Shown: positions 7,145-16,209 of the stretch, piece by piece
Layout: every line of letters begins with the position of its first letter
Position numbering within the stretch: position 1 is the first letter of the stretch
Source: Rhodobacterales bacterium HKCCE4037
Lineage (GTDB): Bacteria > Pseudomonadota > Alphaproteobacteria > Rhodobacterales > Rhodobacteraceae
Reading direction: 5' to 3'
Assembly: GCA_015689645.1 (NCBI GenBank)
Contig: WVSM01000001.1
Span: forward strand, 1 to 64,000
Length of the DNA stretch: 64,000 nt
Position numbers and translations under genes: made by a program
Notes under the pieces: generated by a model
What the model saw: the letters and a program-made list of their open reading frames with translations, nothing else
Told to the model about the DNA's origin: nothing
The model's database searches: none

Positions 7145-8296
7145 TTGCTGATCGGCAGACCCATCAGTGTGATCGGCGGCGGCATCGGCGGGCTGGCCGT
7201 GGCGCTGGCCTGTGCGCAGCGCGGCGCGCAGGTCACGGTGCTGGAACAGGCGGAGGCGATTGCCGAGGTGGGGGCGGGGATACAGATCTCGCCCAACGGC
7301 TGGGTCGTGCTGGAGGCGCTGGGAGTGGCCGGGGCGCTTGCGGATCGCTCGATGCGGTCCACCGCCGTGCGCCTGCGGGACTTCCGCCGGGGCGCGGAGG
7401 TCTTCACGATGGCCCTGCGCGGCGATTTCTACCTGGTCCACCGGGCCGACCTGATCGAGGTGCTGCGCGCGGCCTGCGTCTCCGCCGGTGTCACGATCCG
7501 GCTCGGCGTGCAGGTGACGGAGATCACGCCGGACGGCCGTGCCAACCGCCTTGCGCTTGGTGATGGCAGCAGCGAGACACACGGTCTGACGCTGGCCGCT
7601 GACGGCCTGAATTCCGCCGCGCGCCGGGCGTTGAACGCGAAAAGCCGTGCGTTCTTCACCGGGCAGGTGGCGTGGCGTGCGACACTTCCGGGCCGTGACC
7701 TGCCGGCGGAGGCCCATGTCTTCATGGGGCCGGGCCGCCACCTGGTGCGGTATCCGCTGAGGGGCGGCGCGCTCACCAATATCGTCGCCGTGGAAGAGCG
7801 GGACCAGTGGGCCGCCGAGGGCTGGCACCACGCGGACGACCCGGAAAATCTGCGCGTCGCGTTCACGGATTTCTGCCCTGAGATCAGGGAGATGTTGGAC
7901 GACGTTCAAGCGCCGAAGCTGTGGGGGCTCTACCGGCATCCGGTGGCGCGCCACTGGCATGCGGAGGCGCTGGCGCTGTTGGGTGACGCCGCGCATCCGA
8001 CGCTGCCGTTCCTCGCCCAGGGTGCGAATCTCGCCCTTGAAGACGCTTACGTCCTGAGCCGCATTCTCGCCGATGAGCCCGACACGGCCACGGCGCTGGC
8101 CCGTTACCAGGCGGCGCGGAAAACCCGCACGGCCCGGGTGATCGAAGCCGCCAACGACAATGCCACGAATTACCACCTGCGGCCCGGCCCGCTGCGCTTC
8201 GCGGCCCACAGCGCCCTGCGCATCGCTTCCCGCGTGGCGCCGCATGTCGTCGCCAACCGCTATCGCTGGATTCACAGCCACGACGTGACGCGTTGA
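7145..8296 (+). CDS. FAD-dependent aromatic-ring monooxygenase family protein
   Basis: About 383 residues. The N-terminal dinucleotide fold SVIGGGIGGLAVALA binds FAD (GxGxxG near residues 11-16). GDAAHPTLPFLAQGANLALEDA is the second FAD-ribityl motif of class A flavoprotein monooxygenases such as salicylate or 3-hydroxybenzoate 6-hydroxylases. The TTG at 7145 has GGAGA six bases upstream and is preferred over GTG 7133. NAD(P)H-dependent hydroxylation of an aromatic acid is the likely reaction, but the substrate cannot be told from sequence. No ring-cleavage or transport genes are nearby, so the enzyme may act in cofactor or secondary metabolism. Confidence 0.85.
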   Translation: MLIGRPISVIGGGIGGLAVALACAQRGAQVTVLEQAEAIAEVGAGIQISPNGWVVLEALGVAGALADRSMRSTAVRLRDFRRGAEVFTMALRGDFYLVHRADLIEVLRAACVSAGVTIRLGVQVTEITPDGRANRLALGDGSSETHGLTLAADGLNSAARRALNAKSRAFFTGQVAWRATLPGRDLPAEAHVFMGPGRHLVRYPLRGGALTNIVAVEERDQWAAEGWHHADDPENLRVAFTDFCPEIREMLDDVQAPKLWGLYRHPVARHWHAEALALLGDAAHPTLPFLAQGANLALEDAYVLSRILADEPDTATALARYQAARKTRTARVIEAANDNATNYHLRPGPLRFAAHSALRIASRVAPHVVANRYRWIHSHDVTR

Positions 8297-8366
8297 TCCG
8301 GTCACGCGGCTTGCCTGTTTCAGAGACACGGTAGTGGTCGGGGGCAGCGCCCCGTCCGGAAGGGAC

Positions 8367-9107
8367 CTATTCGAAAGAATAATCCGGCAGCGAGTTCACC
8401 GCCTCGCGCAGCTTGTCGCCCCAGCCCGAGGAGATCCTGGTGTAGAACGCATCGTCTGCCGCGATTCGCCGGATATACCCGTGGCGATAGGTGTCGGCCT
8501 CGTAGATATGCACATCGAGCGGCATGCCGACGCTGAGATTGGCCTTCACGGTCGAATCGAAACTCAGCATCAGGAGCTTCACGGCGGCCTCGAACGTCAT
8601 CGCCGGATCGTAGGCCCGCACGAGTATCGGTTTGCCGTATTTCGTTTCGCCGATCTGGAAAAACGGTGTGTCGTCACAGGCTTCGACGAAATTGCCTTCC
8701 GGGTAGATCATGAAAAGGCGCGGCTCGCCGCCGCGCACCTGGCCGCCGAGGATCAGGGTGGCGCCGAAGGAACTGTCGGCCTGCGGCCCCTCGATCCCGG
8801 ATTGTTCGGCGATCACCTCGCGGAGGGTTTCCCCCACGAGCTTGGCGATCTGGAACATCGACGGCGCTTCGATGATCGACAGACGCCCGCGCTCCTCGGC
8901 GGGAAGCGACCGTTCGTTCAGCAGGCTGACCACGGCCTGAGTCGTGGCGAGGTTGCCTGCCGTCATCAGGGTGATGGAGCGCTCGCCCTCAACCTCCCAT
9001 TGGAACATCTTCTTGAAAACGCTGATGTTATCGACGCCCGCGTTGGTCCGGGTGTCCGACATGAACACCAGCCCGCGGTCCAGTTTCAATCCCACGCAAT
9101 AGGTCAC
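8367..9107 (-). CDS. Proteasome-type Ntn-hydrolase protease
   Basis: A 246-residue member of the stand-alone bacterial 20S-like family (COG3484). Starting at GTG 9107, behind GGGGGATC, gives the N-terminus MTYCVGLKLDRG. Removal of Met exposes Thr2 as the N-terminal nucleophile. Asp18 (SDTRT) and Lys32/33 (VFKKM) fill the other catalytic positions of proteasome beta subunits. A longer in-frame start at TTG 9122 would bury Thr and is rejected. It is the last gene of the ATP-grasp, alpha-E and transglutaminase block, where it may process or recycle products of the peptide ligase. The substrate is unknown. Confidence 0.88.
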   Translation of the reverse strand: MTYCVGLKLDRGLVFMSDTRTNAGVDNISVFKKMFQWEVEGERSITLMTAGNLATTQAVVSLLNERSLPAEERGRLSIIEAPSMFQIAKLVGETLREVIAEQSGIEGPQADSSFGATLILGGQVRGGEPRLFMIYPEGNFVEACDDTPFFQIGETKYGKPILVRAYDPAMTFEAAVKLLMLSFDSTVKANLSVGMPLDVHIYEADTYRHGYIRRIAADDAFYTRISSGWGDKLREAVNSLPDYSFE

Positions 9108-9164
9108 GGCCCGATCCCCCAAGACACCTGCAGTCGTTCATAGCGCCGCAGGGTTAACCATCAT

Positions 9165-9968
9165 TTACTGCTGTGCCACCTGGATGTCGACGGCCATCGC
9201 CTCGCCCTCCGCACCGTAATGCAATCCGGCGATCGGCGCGGCTTCGGCATAATCGAGCCCGGTGGCCACGCGCACGTAACGCGGATCGGGAGAATAGCCG
9301 TTCGACACGTCGAAGCCGACCCAGCCGAGCCCGTCGATATGCGCCTCGGCCCAGGCGTGGGAGGCATCCTGGTGGATGCGGTCGGTCATCATCAGGTAAC
9401 CGGACACGTAGCGCGCCGGGTGCCCCAGCGCCCGCGCCCCGGCGAGGAAGATATGGGCGTGGTCCTGGCAGACGCCCGCACCGATGCCGAGCGCGTCTTC
9501 GGCGGTCGTCCCGGCCTCGGTACGCCCGATCTCGTAGGGGACGGCCTTGAGGATACGCGCCGAGAGCGCGTGCAGGCGTGGCAGATCCTCGGCATGTTCG
9601 TCGCGCAGCCCCTTGATCAGCGACCGGACCTTCTGGCCGGCCCGCGTCAGGTCGGTGGATCGTTTGAAATACCACAAGGGGGCAAAGCCGCCGTGCTTGC
9701 CGATGACCCCGGCGGTATCCTCGGTCTCCACGTCGCCCTTGCAGGTGATCGTGACCTCGGTCGCCTGCGGATCGAGCGACACCAGCGTCACGCGGTTGGA
9801 ATGGTGATCGATGAAGGAGGTCTCGATCTTGCCGCCTTCAACCTCCATCCGCCAGTCCGCGATGGTCTGGCCGTTGTGGTCCTTGGGCGTCAGCCGCAAT
9901 TGTTGCAGCCCGTAGAAGGCGGGCGTGTCGAAGCGATAGCTCGTGGTGTGCTGAATCGATAGTTTCAT
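9165..9968 (-). CDS. Transglutaminase-like cysteine peptidase-fold protein
   Basis: A 267-residue protein with an N-terminal beta-rich domain (about 1-90) and a C-terminal transglutaminase core. The catalytic triad is visible: Cys167 in GAGVCQDHAH, His204 in ASHAWAEAH and Asp220 in GWVGFDVSNG. Bacterial members act as peptidases or as amide-forming transferases. The gene lies 21 bp after the alpha-E gene and 57 bp before the protease gene on the same strand. Linked alpha-E and ATP-grasp genes suggest a role in a peptide-tag or crosslinking pathway; that role is inference from conserved neighbourhoods. Confidence 0.9.
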   Translation of the reverse strand: MKLSIQHTTSYRFDTPAFYGLQQLRLTPKDHNGQTIADWRMEVEGGKIETSFIDHHSNRVTLVSLDPQATEVTITCKGDVETEDTAGVIGKHGGFAPLWYFKRSTDLTRAGQKVRSLIKGLRDEHAEDLPRLHALSARILKAVPYEIGRTEAGTTAEDALGIGAGVCQDHAHIFLAGARALGHPARYVSGYLMMTDRIHQDASHAWAEAHIDGLGWVGFDVSNGYSPDPRYVRVATGLDYAEAAPIAGLHYGAEGEAMAVDIQVAQQ

Positions 9969-9989
9969 GTCATCTGCCTTGCCGTCCGC

Positions 9990-10931
9990 TTACCCGAGGA
10001 ACCTGTAGTCGCGCTCGATCTCGCCGCCGAGATGGCCGAGGTTGTTGAGGAAGTCGGTGAGGAATTCATGCAGGCCTTCTTCGAACACGTCCTCGATCGT
10101 GCCGTGCCGCAGTTGTGCTGCCAGGATGTCGATCTGGTCATGGCACGGGTGGCGCTGGCCATAATTCTCTTCGAGATAGGCGAGGTTGGTGGCGATCTTG
10201 CGCACCGTGAACCGCAGCGAGCGGGGCATGCGGCCGTCGAAGATCAGGAAATCGGCGATGCCGCGCGGCGTAATCTCGCCCTGGGTCAGCCAGCGATAGG
10301 CGCGGGAGCCTGCCACGGCGCGCAGGATCGTCTCCCATTGCACGTTGTCGAGGCTCGATCCGATCTGCGTGACCGAGGGCAGCAGGACGTAATATTTCAC
10401 GTCGAGGATGCGCGCGGTGTTGTCGGCCCGTTCGAGAAAGGTGCCGAGGCGGCAGAAATCGAAGATGTCGTTGCGCAGCATCGTGCCGTGCATCGCGCCG
10501 CGCACAAGGCCGGAATGCTGGCGCACGGTGGCCAGCACCTCGGGCAGGTGTTTCGGCGCGATGGGGCGGGCGAGGGTGTACTTCAGGGCCATGTAGGCCT
10601 CGTTGATGGCCTCCCACACTTCGCGGGTCAGGGCGGTGCGGGTCAGCCGCGCGTTCTGCCGTGCGGCGGCGATCGACGACATGACCGAGGACGGGTTGTC
10701 GGTGTCGCGCAGCAGGAAGTCGATGGCCTTGGCCTGGTCGACATCGCCGTGCTTGGCCCGGTAGAGCTGGTCGACCGCCGCGGTCTGCAGCACCGATTGC
10801 CATTCGTCATCGGCGCCCGCCGGACGGGTCAGCGCGATGCGGAAGCCGGTTTCGATGAGGCGCGCGGTATTTTCCGAGCGTTCGAGGTAGCGGAAGAGCC
10901 AGAAGAGGCCGCCTGCGGTTTTGCCTAGCAT
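9990..10931 (-). CDS. Alpha-E domain protein
   Basis: A 313-residue, largely helical protein with no membrane segment. The N-terminus MLGKTAGGLFWLFRYLERSE is characteristic of the alpha-E superfamily, which is nearly always found beside circularly permuted ATP-grasp ligases and transglutaminase-like proteins. Conserved ERSENTAR-type acidic and basic positions recur internally (ERADNTARILD near the middle), as expected for the helical repeat. No enzymatic activity is established for the family; it may be a scaffold or substrate-handling subunit. The start lies 4 bp after the ATP-grasp stop. Confidence 0.9.
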   Translation of the reverse strand: MLGKTAGGLFWLFRYLERSENTARLIETGFRIALTRPAGADDEWQSVLQTAAVDQLYRAKHGDVDQAKAIDFLLRDTDNPSSVMSSIAAARQNARLTRTALTREVWEAINEAYMALKYTLARPIAPKHLPEVLATVRQHSGLVRGAMHGTMLRNDIFDFCRLGTFLERADNTARILDVKYYVLLPSVTQIGSSLDNVQWETILRAVAGSRAYRWLTQGEITPRGIADFLIFDGRMPRSLRFTVRKIATNLAYLEENYGQRHPCHDQIDILAAQLRHGTIEDVFEEGLHEFLTDFLNNLGHLGGEIERDYRFLG

Positions 10932-10935
10932 CGCG

Positions 10936-12363
10936 TTACTCCTCCAACACCCAGGTGTCCTTGGTGCCGCCGCCCTGCGACGAGTTCACCACGAGGCTGC
11001 CCGCCTTGAGCGCGACCCGCGTCAGCCCGCCGGGCGTGAGCGTGATCCGGTCGGGCGACATCAGCGCGAAGGGGCGCAGGTCGACGTGGCGCGGGGCGAG
11101 GCCCTTGGCCGTCAGGATCGGGCAGGTCGAAAGCGCCAGCGTGGGCTGCGCGATGTAGTTCCCGGGCTTGGCCTCCAGCTTCTTGCGGAATTCGGCGATC
11201 TCCTTTTTCGAGGCGGCGGGACCCACGAGCATGCCGTAGCCGCCCGAGCCGTGCACCTCCTTGACGACCAGCTCGGGCAGGTTGTCGAGGACGTATTTCA
11301 GGCTGTCCTTCTCGGAGCAGCGCCATGTCGGCACGTTCTGCAGGATCGCCTTCTCGCCGGTGTAGAACTCGACGATATCCGGCATGTAGCTGTAGATCGC
11401 CTTGTCGTCGGAAATCCCGGTGCCCGGCGCGTTGGCGATGGTGATCCCGCCCGCGCGGTAGACATCCATGATGCCGGGCACGCCGAGCATCGAGTCGGGG
11501 TTGAAGTTCAGCGGGTCGAGGAAATCGTCGTCGACACGGCGGTAGATCACGTCGATGGGCTTGTAGCCTTCGGTCGTGCGCATGGCGATGCGGCCATCGA
11601 CGACGCGCAGGTCGTGGCCTTCGACCAGCTCCACGCCCATCTGGTCGGCGAGGAAGGCGTGTTCGAAATAAGCGGAGTTGTGAATGCCGGGCGTGAGCAC
11701 CGCGACGGTCGGGTCGCCGTCACACGCCGTGGGCGCGCAGGCGGCAAGCGAGCGGCGCAGGCTGGTGGGGTAGTTGCCGACCGGCTGCACCTTGATGCGC
11801 GAAAACAGCTCGGGGAACATCTGCAGCATCGTCTCGCGGTTTTCGAGCATGTAGCTGACGCCCGAGGGCGTGCGGGCGTTGTCTTCGAGGACGAAGAAAT
11901 CATCCTCGCCGGTGCGCACGAGGTCGGTGCCGACGATATGGGTGTAGACGCCGCCGGGCGGCTCCACCCCGATCATCTGCGGCAGGAACGCCTCGTTCCG
12001 GTCGATGAGTTCCTTGGGCACGCGGCCCGCGCGTAGGATCTCCTGCCGGTGGTAGATGTCGTAGAGGAAGGCGTTGATGGCGCGCACGCGCTGTTCGATG
12101 CCGCGGGTCAGCTTGGACCATTCGCGGCCCGAGATGATGCGCGGCACGATGTCGAAGGGGATCAGGCGCTCTTCCGCCTCGGCCTGTCCGTAGACGTTGA
12201 AGGTGATCCCGGTGCGCCGGAAAAAGGTTTCGGCGTCGGTCGATTTACGGCGGAGATCGTCGAGGTCTTCGCTGTCGAACCATTCGGCGTAAGACGCGTA
12301 AGGTGCGCGGGCCTCGGATTGCCCGGCATACATCTCGTCGAAAAAACGGCTTTGGTCGTTCAT
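10936..12363 (-). CDS. Circularly permuted type 2 ATP-grasp ligase
   Basis: A 475-residue protein starting at ATG 12363 behind AGGAGGAGAC. FVLEDNARTPSGVSYMLENR is the conserved acidic and basic segment of the DUF404/DUF407 permuted ATP-grasp family, and LVVKEVHGSGGYGMLVGP provides the ATP-binding lysine and glycine-rich loop. ATP-grasp enzymes activate a carboxylate as an acyl phosphate and join it to an amine. This branch is predicted to make or attach peptides. It heads the four-gene block with alpha-E, transglutaminase and proteasome-type protease. Its promoter should lie in the 226-bp gap upstream. Confidence 0.92.
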   Translation of the reverse strand: MNDQSRFFDEMYAGQSEARAPYASYAEWFDSEDLDDLRRKSTDAETFFRRTGITFNVYGQAEAEERLIPFDIVPRIISGREWSKLTRGIEQRVRAINAFLYDIYHRQEILRAGRVPKELIDRNEAFLPQMIGVEPPGGVYTHIVGTDLVRTGEDDFFVLEDNARTPSGVSYMLENRETMLQMFPELFSRIKVQPVGNYPTSLRRSLAACAPTACDGDPTVAVLTPGIHNSAYFEHAFLADQMGVELVEGHDLRVVDGRIAMRTTEGYKPIDVIYRRVDDDFLDPLNFNPDSMLGVPGIMDVYRAGGITIANAPGTGISDDKAIYSYMPDIVEFYTGEKAILQNVPTWRCSEKDSLKYVLDNLPELVVKEVHGSGGYGMLVGPAASKKEIAEFRKKLEAKPGNYIAQPTLALSTCPILTAKGLAPRHVDLRPFALMSPDRITLTPGGLTRVALKAGSLVVNSSQGGGTKDTWVLEE

Positions 12364-12589
12364 GTCTCCTCCTAGCGTAAGGGTAGCAGACGAGGTCTTG
12401 AGGGAAAGGGCCAGTCTTTTCAGTCGCCTTTATTGAGTTACGTCGGTGCTTTGCCTATTTTTTGGGCAATATCGCAGGTCTCGGATTCGGCAAAATCCGT
12501 AAGGAAAACCGCAGCTTCCCGGTGGCGATGGGTGGGCGGCGTTGCAAACGGCGCTTCTGGCGAAAATCTTGCGACCGGCGGGCAATAAG

Positions 12590-13033
12590 CTAGCCGGCCG
12601 TGTCGAGCCAGAGCGTGACCGGGCCGTCGTTGACGAGGCTCACGGCCATGTCCGCGCCGAATTCCCCTGTCTCGACCACGATGCCTTCGGCCCGCAGCGC
12701 CTCGGCAAAGTGGAGGTAGAGACGTTCTCCGTCCGCCGGGGGCGCGGCGGTGGAAAATCCGGGGCGATTGCCGCGGGAGGTATCACCGGCAAGGGTGAAC
12801 TGGCTGACAACAAGCGCGCCGCCGCCCGTGTCGATCAGTGACCGGTTCATCTTGCCGGCGTCGTCCTTGAAGATGCGCAGCTTGGCGATCTTGGCGGCGA
12901 GCTTGTCGGCCTCGGCCTCGGTATCGCCCTGCATGGCGCAGACGAGGATCAGCAGCCCCGCGCCGCATTGGCCGATCAGTTCGCCCGCGACCTCGACCTT
13001 CGCGTGGCTGACGCGCTGGATCAGCGCCCTCAC
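12590..13033 (-). CDS. dtd: D-aminoacyl-tRNA deacylase
   Basis: A 147-residue protein of full family length. It has VSQFTLAGD (about 76-84), the SQFTL motif of the active site, and [11 protein letters not shown] near the C-terminus, the Gly-Pro motif that reads D-chirality. The enzyme hydrolyses D-amino acids mischarged on tRNA, and Gly-tRNA-Ala, in the cytoplasm. Its ATG overlaps the stop of the sugar kinase gene (13030-13033), so the two are coupled. A D-amino-acid quality-control enzyme directly upstream of an unusual peptide ligase block may be chance or functional. Confidence 0.95.
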   Translation of the reverse strand: MRALIQRVSHAKVEVAGELIGQCGAGLLILVCAMQGDTEAEADKLAAKIAKLRIFKDDAGKMNRSLIDTGGGALVVSQFTLAGDTSRGNRPGFSTAAPPADGERLYLHFAEALRAEGIVVETGEFGADMAVSLVNDGPVTLWLDTAG

Positions 13034-13959
13034 GACAATTCGGCCGTGCGCGGCGGGTTCGCGCCCGCGCGGCTCACGGTGACGGCGGCAGCCTTCACGC
13101 CAAGGGTCATGGCGTCAGACAGTGTCGCCTCGGTCAGCCCGGCGCGGATCATGCTCTTGTCGAGCGCCCCCGCCTTGGCCAGGCCCGCAAGCACGCCGGC
13201 ATTGAAGGTGTCGCCCGCGCCCACGGTATCGACAACCTCGACCCGTTCGGCGGCGACGTGGACCTCGCCCCCCTTGTAAAAGCCGGTCACACCCTCGGCG
13301 CCCTGCGTGACCAGAACCAGCGCTGGGCCCTTGTCGAGCATCCGTTCGGCCAGTTTCGGCAGACCGGTGTCGTCGCCCATCAGCCAATGCAGGTCTTCGT
13401 CCGACACTTTCACGATATCGGAGGCCGCGAGCATCCGGTCGATCCGGGCGCGATAGACCTCTTCGTCGAGGATGAAGCCGGGGCGGATGTTGGGGTCAAG
13501 CATCACGACATGGCTTTGCGTGGCGCGGTCGGCGAGGGCGGCATAAGCCTCGGCACACGGCTCCACGGCGAGGGAGATGCCGCCGAAGAAGCAGGCCTCG
13601 GCGTCTGCTGGAATCTCGGGAAGGTCATCGGGGGTGAGCATCCGGCCCGCCGTGTTCTCATCGTAGAAGGCGTAACTCGCCTGCCCGTCGGTGAGGGTCA
13701 CGAAGGCCAGCGTCGTGGGGCGGTCGGAGCGGTGCGCGAGTTTGGAGCCGACGCCATTGGCCATCATCACGCTGGCCAGCCGCTCACCGAACAGGTCTTT
13801 GGACAGGCCGGTGAAGAACTCGACCTTCTGGTCGAGCCGCGCCAGCGCGACGGCGGTGTTGAAGACCGAGCCGCCGGGGTAGGGCGCGAAGGCCGATTCG
13901 CCGCCTTCGGTCTTGCGGGGCAGCATGTCGATCAGGGCTTCGCCGGCGCAGAGGATCAT
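13030..13959 (-). CDS. PfkB-family carbohydrate kinase (fructokinase-like)
   Basis: A 309-residue ribokinase-fold kinase. The N-terminus has [12 protein letters not shown] and [16 protein letters not shown] for sugar binding, and the C-terminal signature [13 protein letters not shown] carries the catalytic aspartate and anion hole. Family members phosphorylate fructose, 2-keto-3-deoxygluconate or related sugars with ATP. The frcBCA transporter at 52-55 kb has no kinase of its own, so this enzyme is one candidate for fructose phosphorylation, but that link is inferred. The stop overlaps dtd by 4 bp. Confidence 0.85.
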   Translation of the reverse strand: MILCAGEALIDMLPRKTEGGESAFAPYPGGSVFNTAVALARLDQKVEFFTGLSKDLFGERLASVMMANGVGSKLAHRSDRPTTLAFVTLTDGQASYAFYDENTAGRMLTPDDLPEIPADAEACFFGGISLAVEPCAEAYAALADRATQSHVVMLDPNIRPGFILDEEVYRARIDRMLAASDIVKVSDEDLHWLMGDDTGLPKLAERMLDKGPALVLVTQGAEGVTGFYKGGEVHVAAERVEVVDTVGAGDTFNAGVLAGLAKAGALDKSMIRAGLTEATLSDAMTLGVKAAAVTVSRAGANPPRTAELS

Positions 13960-13992
13960 CGGGCCATCCTTGTCTGATTGGTCCCGATGTTG

Positions 13993-14292
13993 TTAGCGGC
14001 CGCAGTCGGCCTCGTCCATATCAGGTTGGGCGTCGAGCCGCGTGTCGCGTGCGTTGATCCATGAATGTTCGCCTCGGGCGTCCTGTTCGCATTCGGCGAA
14101 GGTGCTGAAGTAGCCGGACATGCCGCCCTCGGTCCAGTACCCGGCGCCGATCGCTCCTTCATCCTCGGGTGCTGCGTCGACCCAGAAAAAGGCGCGGTGA
14201 CGGTAGAGTTGGCCATCGGGGCTGCGGTGCAGGTCGAGCCTGCGCCGGTCTGCGGCATCGCGGTAGCGTCTGATCGGGGCCCAGTTCGGCAT
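13993..14292 (-). CDS. Small conserved-looking hypothetical protein (99 aa)
   Basis: A 99-residue soluble protein starting MPNWAPIRRYRDAADRRRL, with an acidic C-terminus and two cysteines (one in FAECEQD, one near the end). No signal peptide or membrane segment is seen, and I do not recognise a domain. It begins 3 bp after the stop of the zinc-ribbon membrane protein on the same strand, which strongly suggests cotranscription and supports it being a gene. Aromatic residues are frequent (FFWVD, GYWTEGG, GYFSTF), compatible with a compact fold. Confidence 0.65.
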   Translation of the reverse strand: MPNWAPIRRYRDAADRRRLDLHRSPDGQLYRHRAFFWVDAAPEDEGAIGAGYWTEGGMSGYFSTFAECEQDARGEHSWINARDTRLDAQPDMDEADCGR

Positions 14293-14295
14293 GGT

Positions 14296-15417
14296 TCAGC
14301 GGTCCATGACTTCCAGGCCGTAGAACACGGCGGCGGCCAGGAGGATCGCGCCGATGACGGCGATGGCGATCTTGCCCGCGCTCCACGGGCGTTCGCCCTG
14401 CACCTTGCCAGATTGGGCGTTGACCACGAAGCGGTAGCTTTTGCCGCGATACTTGTAGGCCGCGATCCAGACCGGCAGCAGGATATGCTTGAAGGTGGTC
14501 TTGTCGACATGCGTATTCATGGCGTCGATCTTCTGCGCGTCGCCGCCGATGTCGCGGCGGATGTCGCGCTGGATCTGCGCATCCATGATCTGGCGCGCCT
14601 CGACCATGCCTTCCTCCAGCTCGACCGTGTAGCCTTCGGCCATGAAGCCTGACAGGAACTCGGGCCGGTATTCGGCGAGGCCCGACAGGTCCCACGGCGC
14701 CAGCGCATCGGTGTAGCGCTTGGGCAGGGATTTGGATGCGAGCACAAGGATATCGTCGAAGAAGCGGCTGACGCGGCCCGAGACGCGGGTCCAGCGGATG
14801 CGGCGCTCCTGTCGCGGTTTGCCGTCGGGGCCCTGCACGGTGACGTAATAGGCGGTACCGCGCTGGCCGCGATAGGTGGTGTCGGTATCGGCGTCATAGG
14901 TCCAGTAGGGCACGTAGATGCCGTCGAGCTTGCGGCCCTGGCGGGCGTATTCCTTCAGCCCGTTGGGCGCGAACCAGAGCCGGCCGAGCCAGTTCTCCAT
15001 GGCCTTGTGGGCCTCGCGTTCCGAAAGCTGGAAGGGGACGAGGCCCTTGGGCTTGATATGGCGGTGGGTGCCGGTGTCCGTCACCACGGGGGTGGCGCAG
15101 AACGGGCATTCCTTGCTGTGGGAATCGGCGTCGAAGGTGACCTGCGCGCCGCAGGAGGGGCATTGCGAGACGCGGGTTTCCTCGATCTCCACATTGCCCA
15201 TCTGGCCGCGAAGGGCGGCTTCGAAATCGTTCTCGACAAGGCCTTCGCCGCCCTGATCCTCGGGGACCTCGATGGCTTCCTCGTTGCCGCAGTGGTCGCA
15301 GATCATCTTCCCCTCGGCAGGGGCATAGCGCATGTCCGATCCGCAATTGGAGCACGGGAAGCGATGTTCGTCGGCTGGGCGGGCGGTCTCGGGGTCTTGG
15401 TCGAATGTGTCGGACAT
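14296..15417 (-). CDS. Zinc-ribbon protein with C-terminal membrane anchor (TFIIB-type zinc finger)
   Basis: A 373-residue protein from ATG 15417 with two zinc ribbons near the N-terminus: CSNCG paired with CDHCG, then CPSCG paired with CPFC. A long soluble middle follows. The C-terminal helix AIAVIGAILLAAAVFYGL would anchor it in the inner membrane with the ribbons in the cytoplasm. Related proteins are annotated as TFIIB-type zinc finger or PriA-like, but no helicase motifs are present, so a replication role is unsupported. The upstream in-frame extension to 15483 is not used because it lacks homology-like features. Confidence 0.75.
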   Translation of the reverse strand: MSDTFDQDPETARPADEHRFPCSNCGSDMRYAPAEGKMICDHCGNEEAIEVPEDQGGEGLVENDFEAALRGQMGNVEIEETRVSQCPSCGAQVTFDADSHSKECPFCATPVVTDTGTHRHIKPKGLVPFQLSEREAHKAMENWLGRLWFAPNGLKEYARQGRKLDGIYVPYWTYDADTDTTYRGQRGTAYYVTVQGPDGKPRQERRIRWTRVSGRVSRFFDDILVLASKSLPKRYTDALAPWDLSGLAEYRPEFLSGFMAEGYTVELEEGMVEARQIMDAQIQRDIRRDIGGDAQKIDAMNTHVDKTTFKHILLPVWIAAYKYRGKSYRFVVNAQSGKVQGERPWSAGKIAIAVIGAILLAAAVFYGLEVMDR

Positions 15418-15522
15418 TGGAAAAGTCTTTGCGCAGTGAAGGGTGCGCGCACTGTTTCGCGACTGGGCGCGTAACTCAAGCATGGAAAACCGGAAATTTG
15501 TCGCGACGGGGCGCTCGACAGC

Positions 15523-16035
15523 TCAGAGGAAGCGGTGCAGGGCGCGCGGTGCCATGATCCTGAGCGCGTTGTCGCGCAGGTGCAGGTGGCGCCAGACGTG
15601 GAAGCCTGCGTGGGCGAGAACGATCACGCCAAGCGCGTAGAACTGGTAGACATGCAGCCACGAGACGATCGCATGGGCGCGGGGCAGGTCGAGCGGTGGC
15701 GCGATGGGAAGGATGCCACCCGCCCGGAGCAGGACGGCCGAGGTCAGGCCGAGGCCGAAGCCGCCGAGGGCCACGAGGAACAGTCCCCAGATCAGGGTCT
15801 TGTGCAGGACCGGATGCAGGCGCCGCGCGGTGGGCGGCAGTTTCGGGCCGGGGCGGGAGGCGAGCCCCTTCTGCAGGTGTGTGCCGGTCCAAACCAGCGC
15901 GAGCGTCACGAAGATCAGCCCGTTCACGGAATGCAGCCGGAACCATCCCGGCCCCATCCGCCGAAGCGCGTCCGGGTCGGCGAAGAGAAACCAGACGAAG
16001 AACGGCACGATGCCCCAATGCAGCCATTTCAGCAT
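15523..16035 (-). CDS. Cytochrome b561-like membrane protein
   Basis: About 170 residues with four predicted transmembrane helices. MLKWLHWGIVPFF opens the first, and histidines recur at helix ends (LHWG, LHSVNG, THLQ, LHPVLHK, AHAIVSWLH, AHAGFHVWRH), a pattern expected for di-haem b-type cytochromes of the b561 or hydrogenase cytochrome b type. It should sit in the inner membrane and pass electrons between quinone and a soluble partner. The start is uncertain: a TTG at 16080 would add LFAHTTRSRLPHRRT, which resembles the basic lead-in of some homologues. No partner gene is adjacent. Confidence 0.72.
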   Translation of the reverse strand: MLKWLHWGIVPFFVWFLFADPDALRRMGPGWFRLHSVNGLIFVTLALVWTGTHLQKGLASRPGPKLPPTARRLHPVLHKTLIWGLFLVALGGFGLGLTSAVLLRAGGILPIAPPLDLPRAHAIVSWLHVYQFYALGVIVLAHAGFHVWRHLHLRDNALRIMAPRALHRFL

Positions 16036-16209
16036 TGTGCGGCGGTGCGGCAGGCGTGATCTGGTCGTATGTGCGAACAATCGCGGGCCCCGTGCTGGTG
16101 GTTTTCCCAATTTAAGGCACGGTCTGCCCGGCGGCAAAGTTTCACCATGGCCGCTTGTCATTGCGCGCGCTCTGCCCGAAGCATGGGGCGGCATGACAGG
16201 AGCGCCCCG

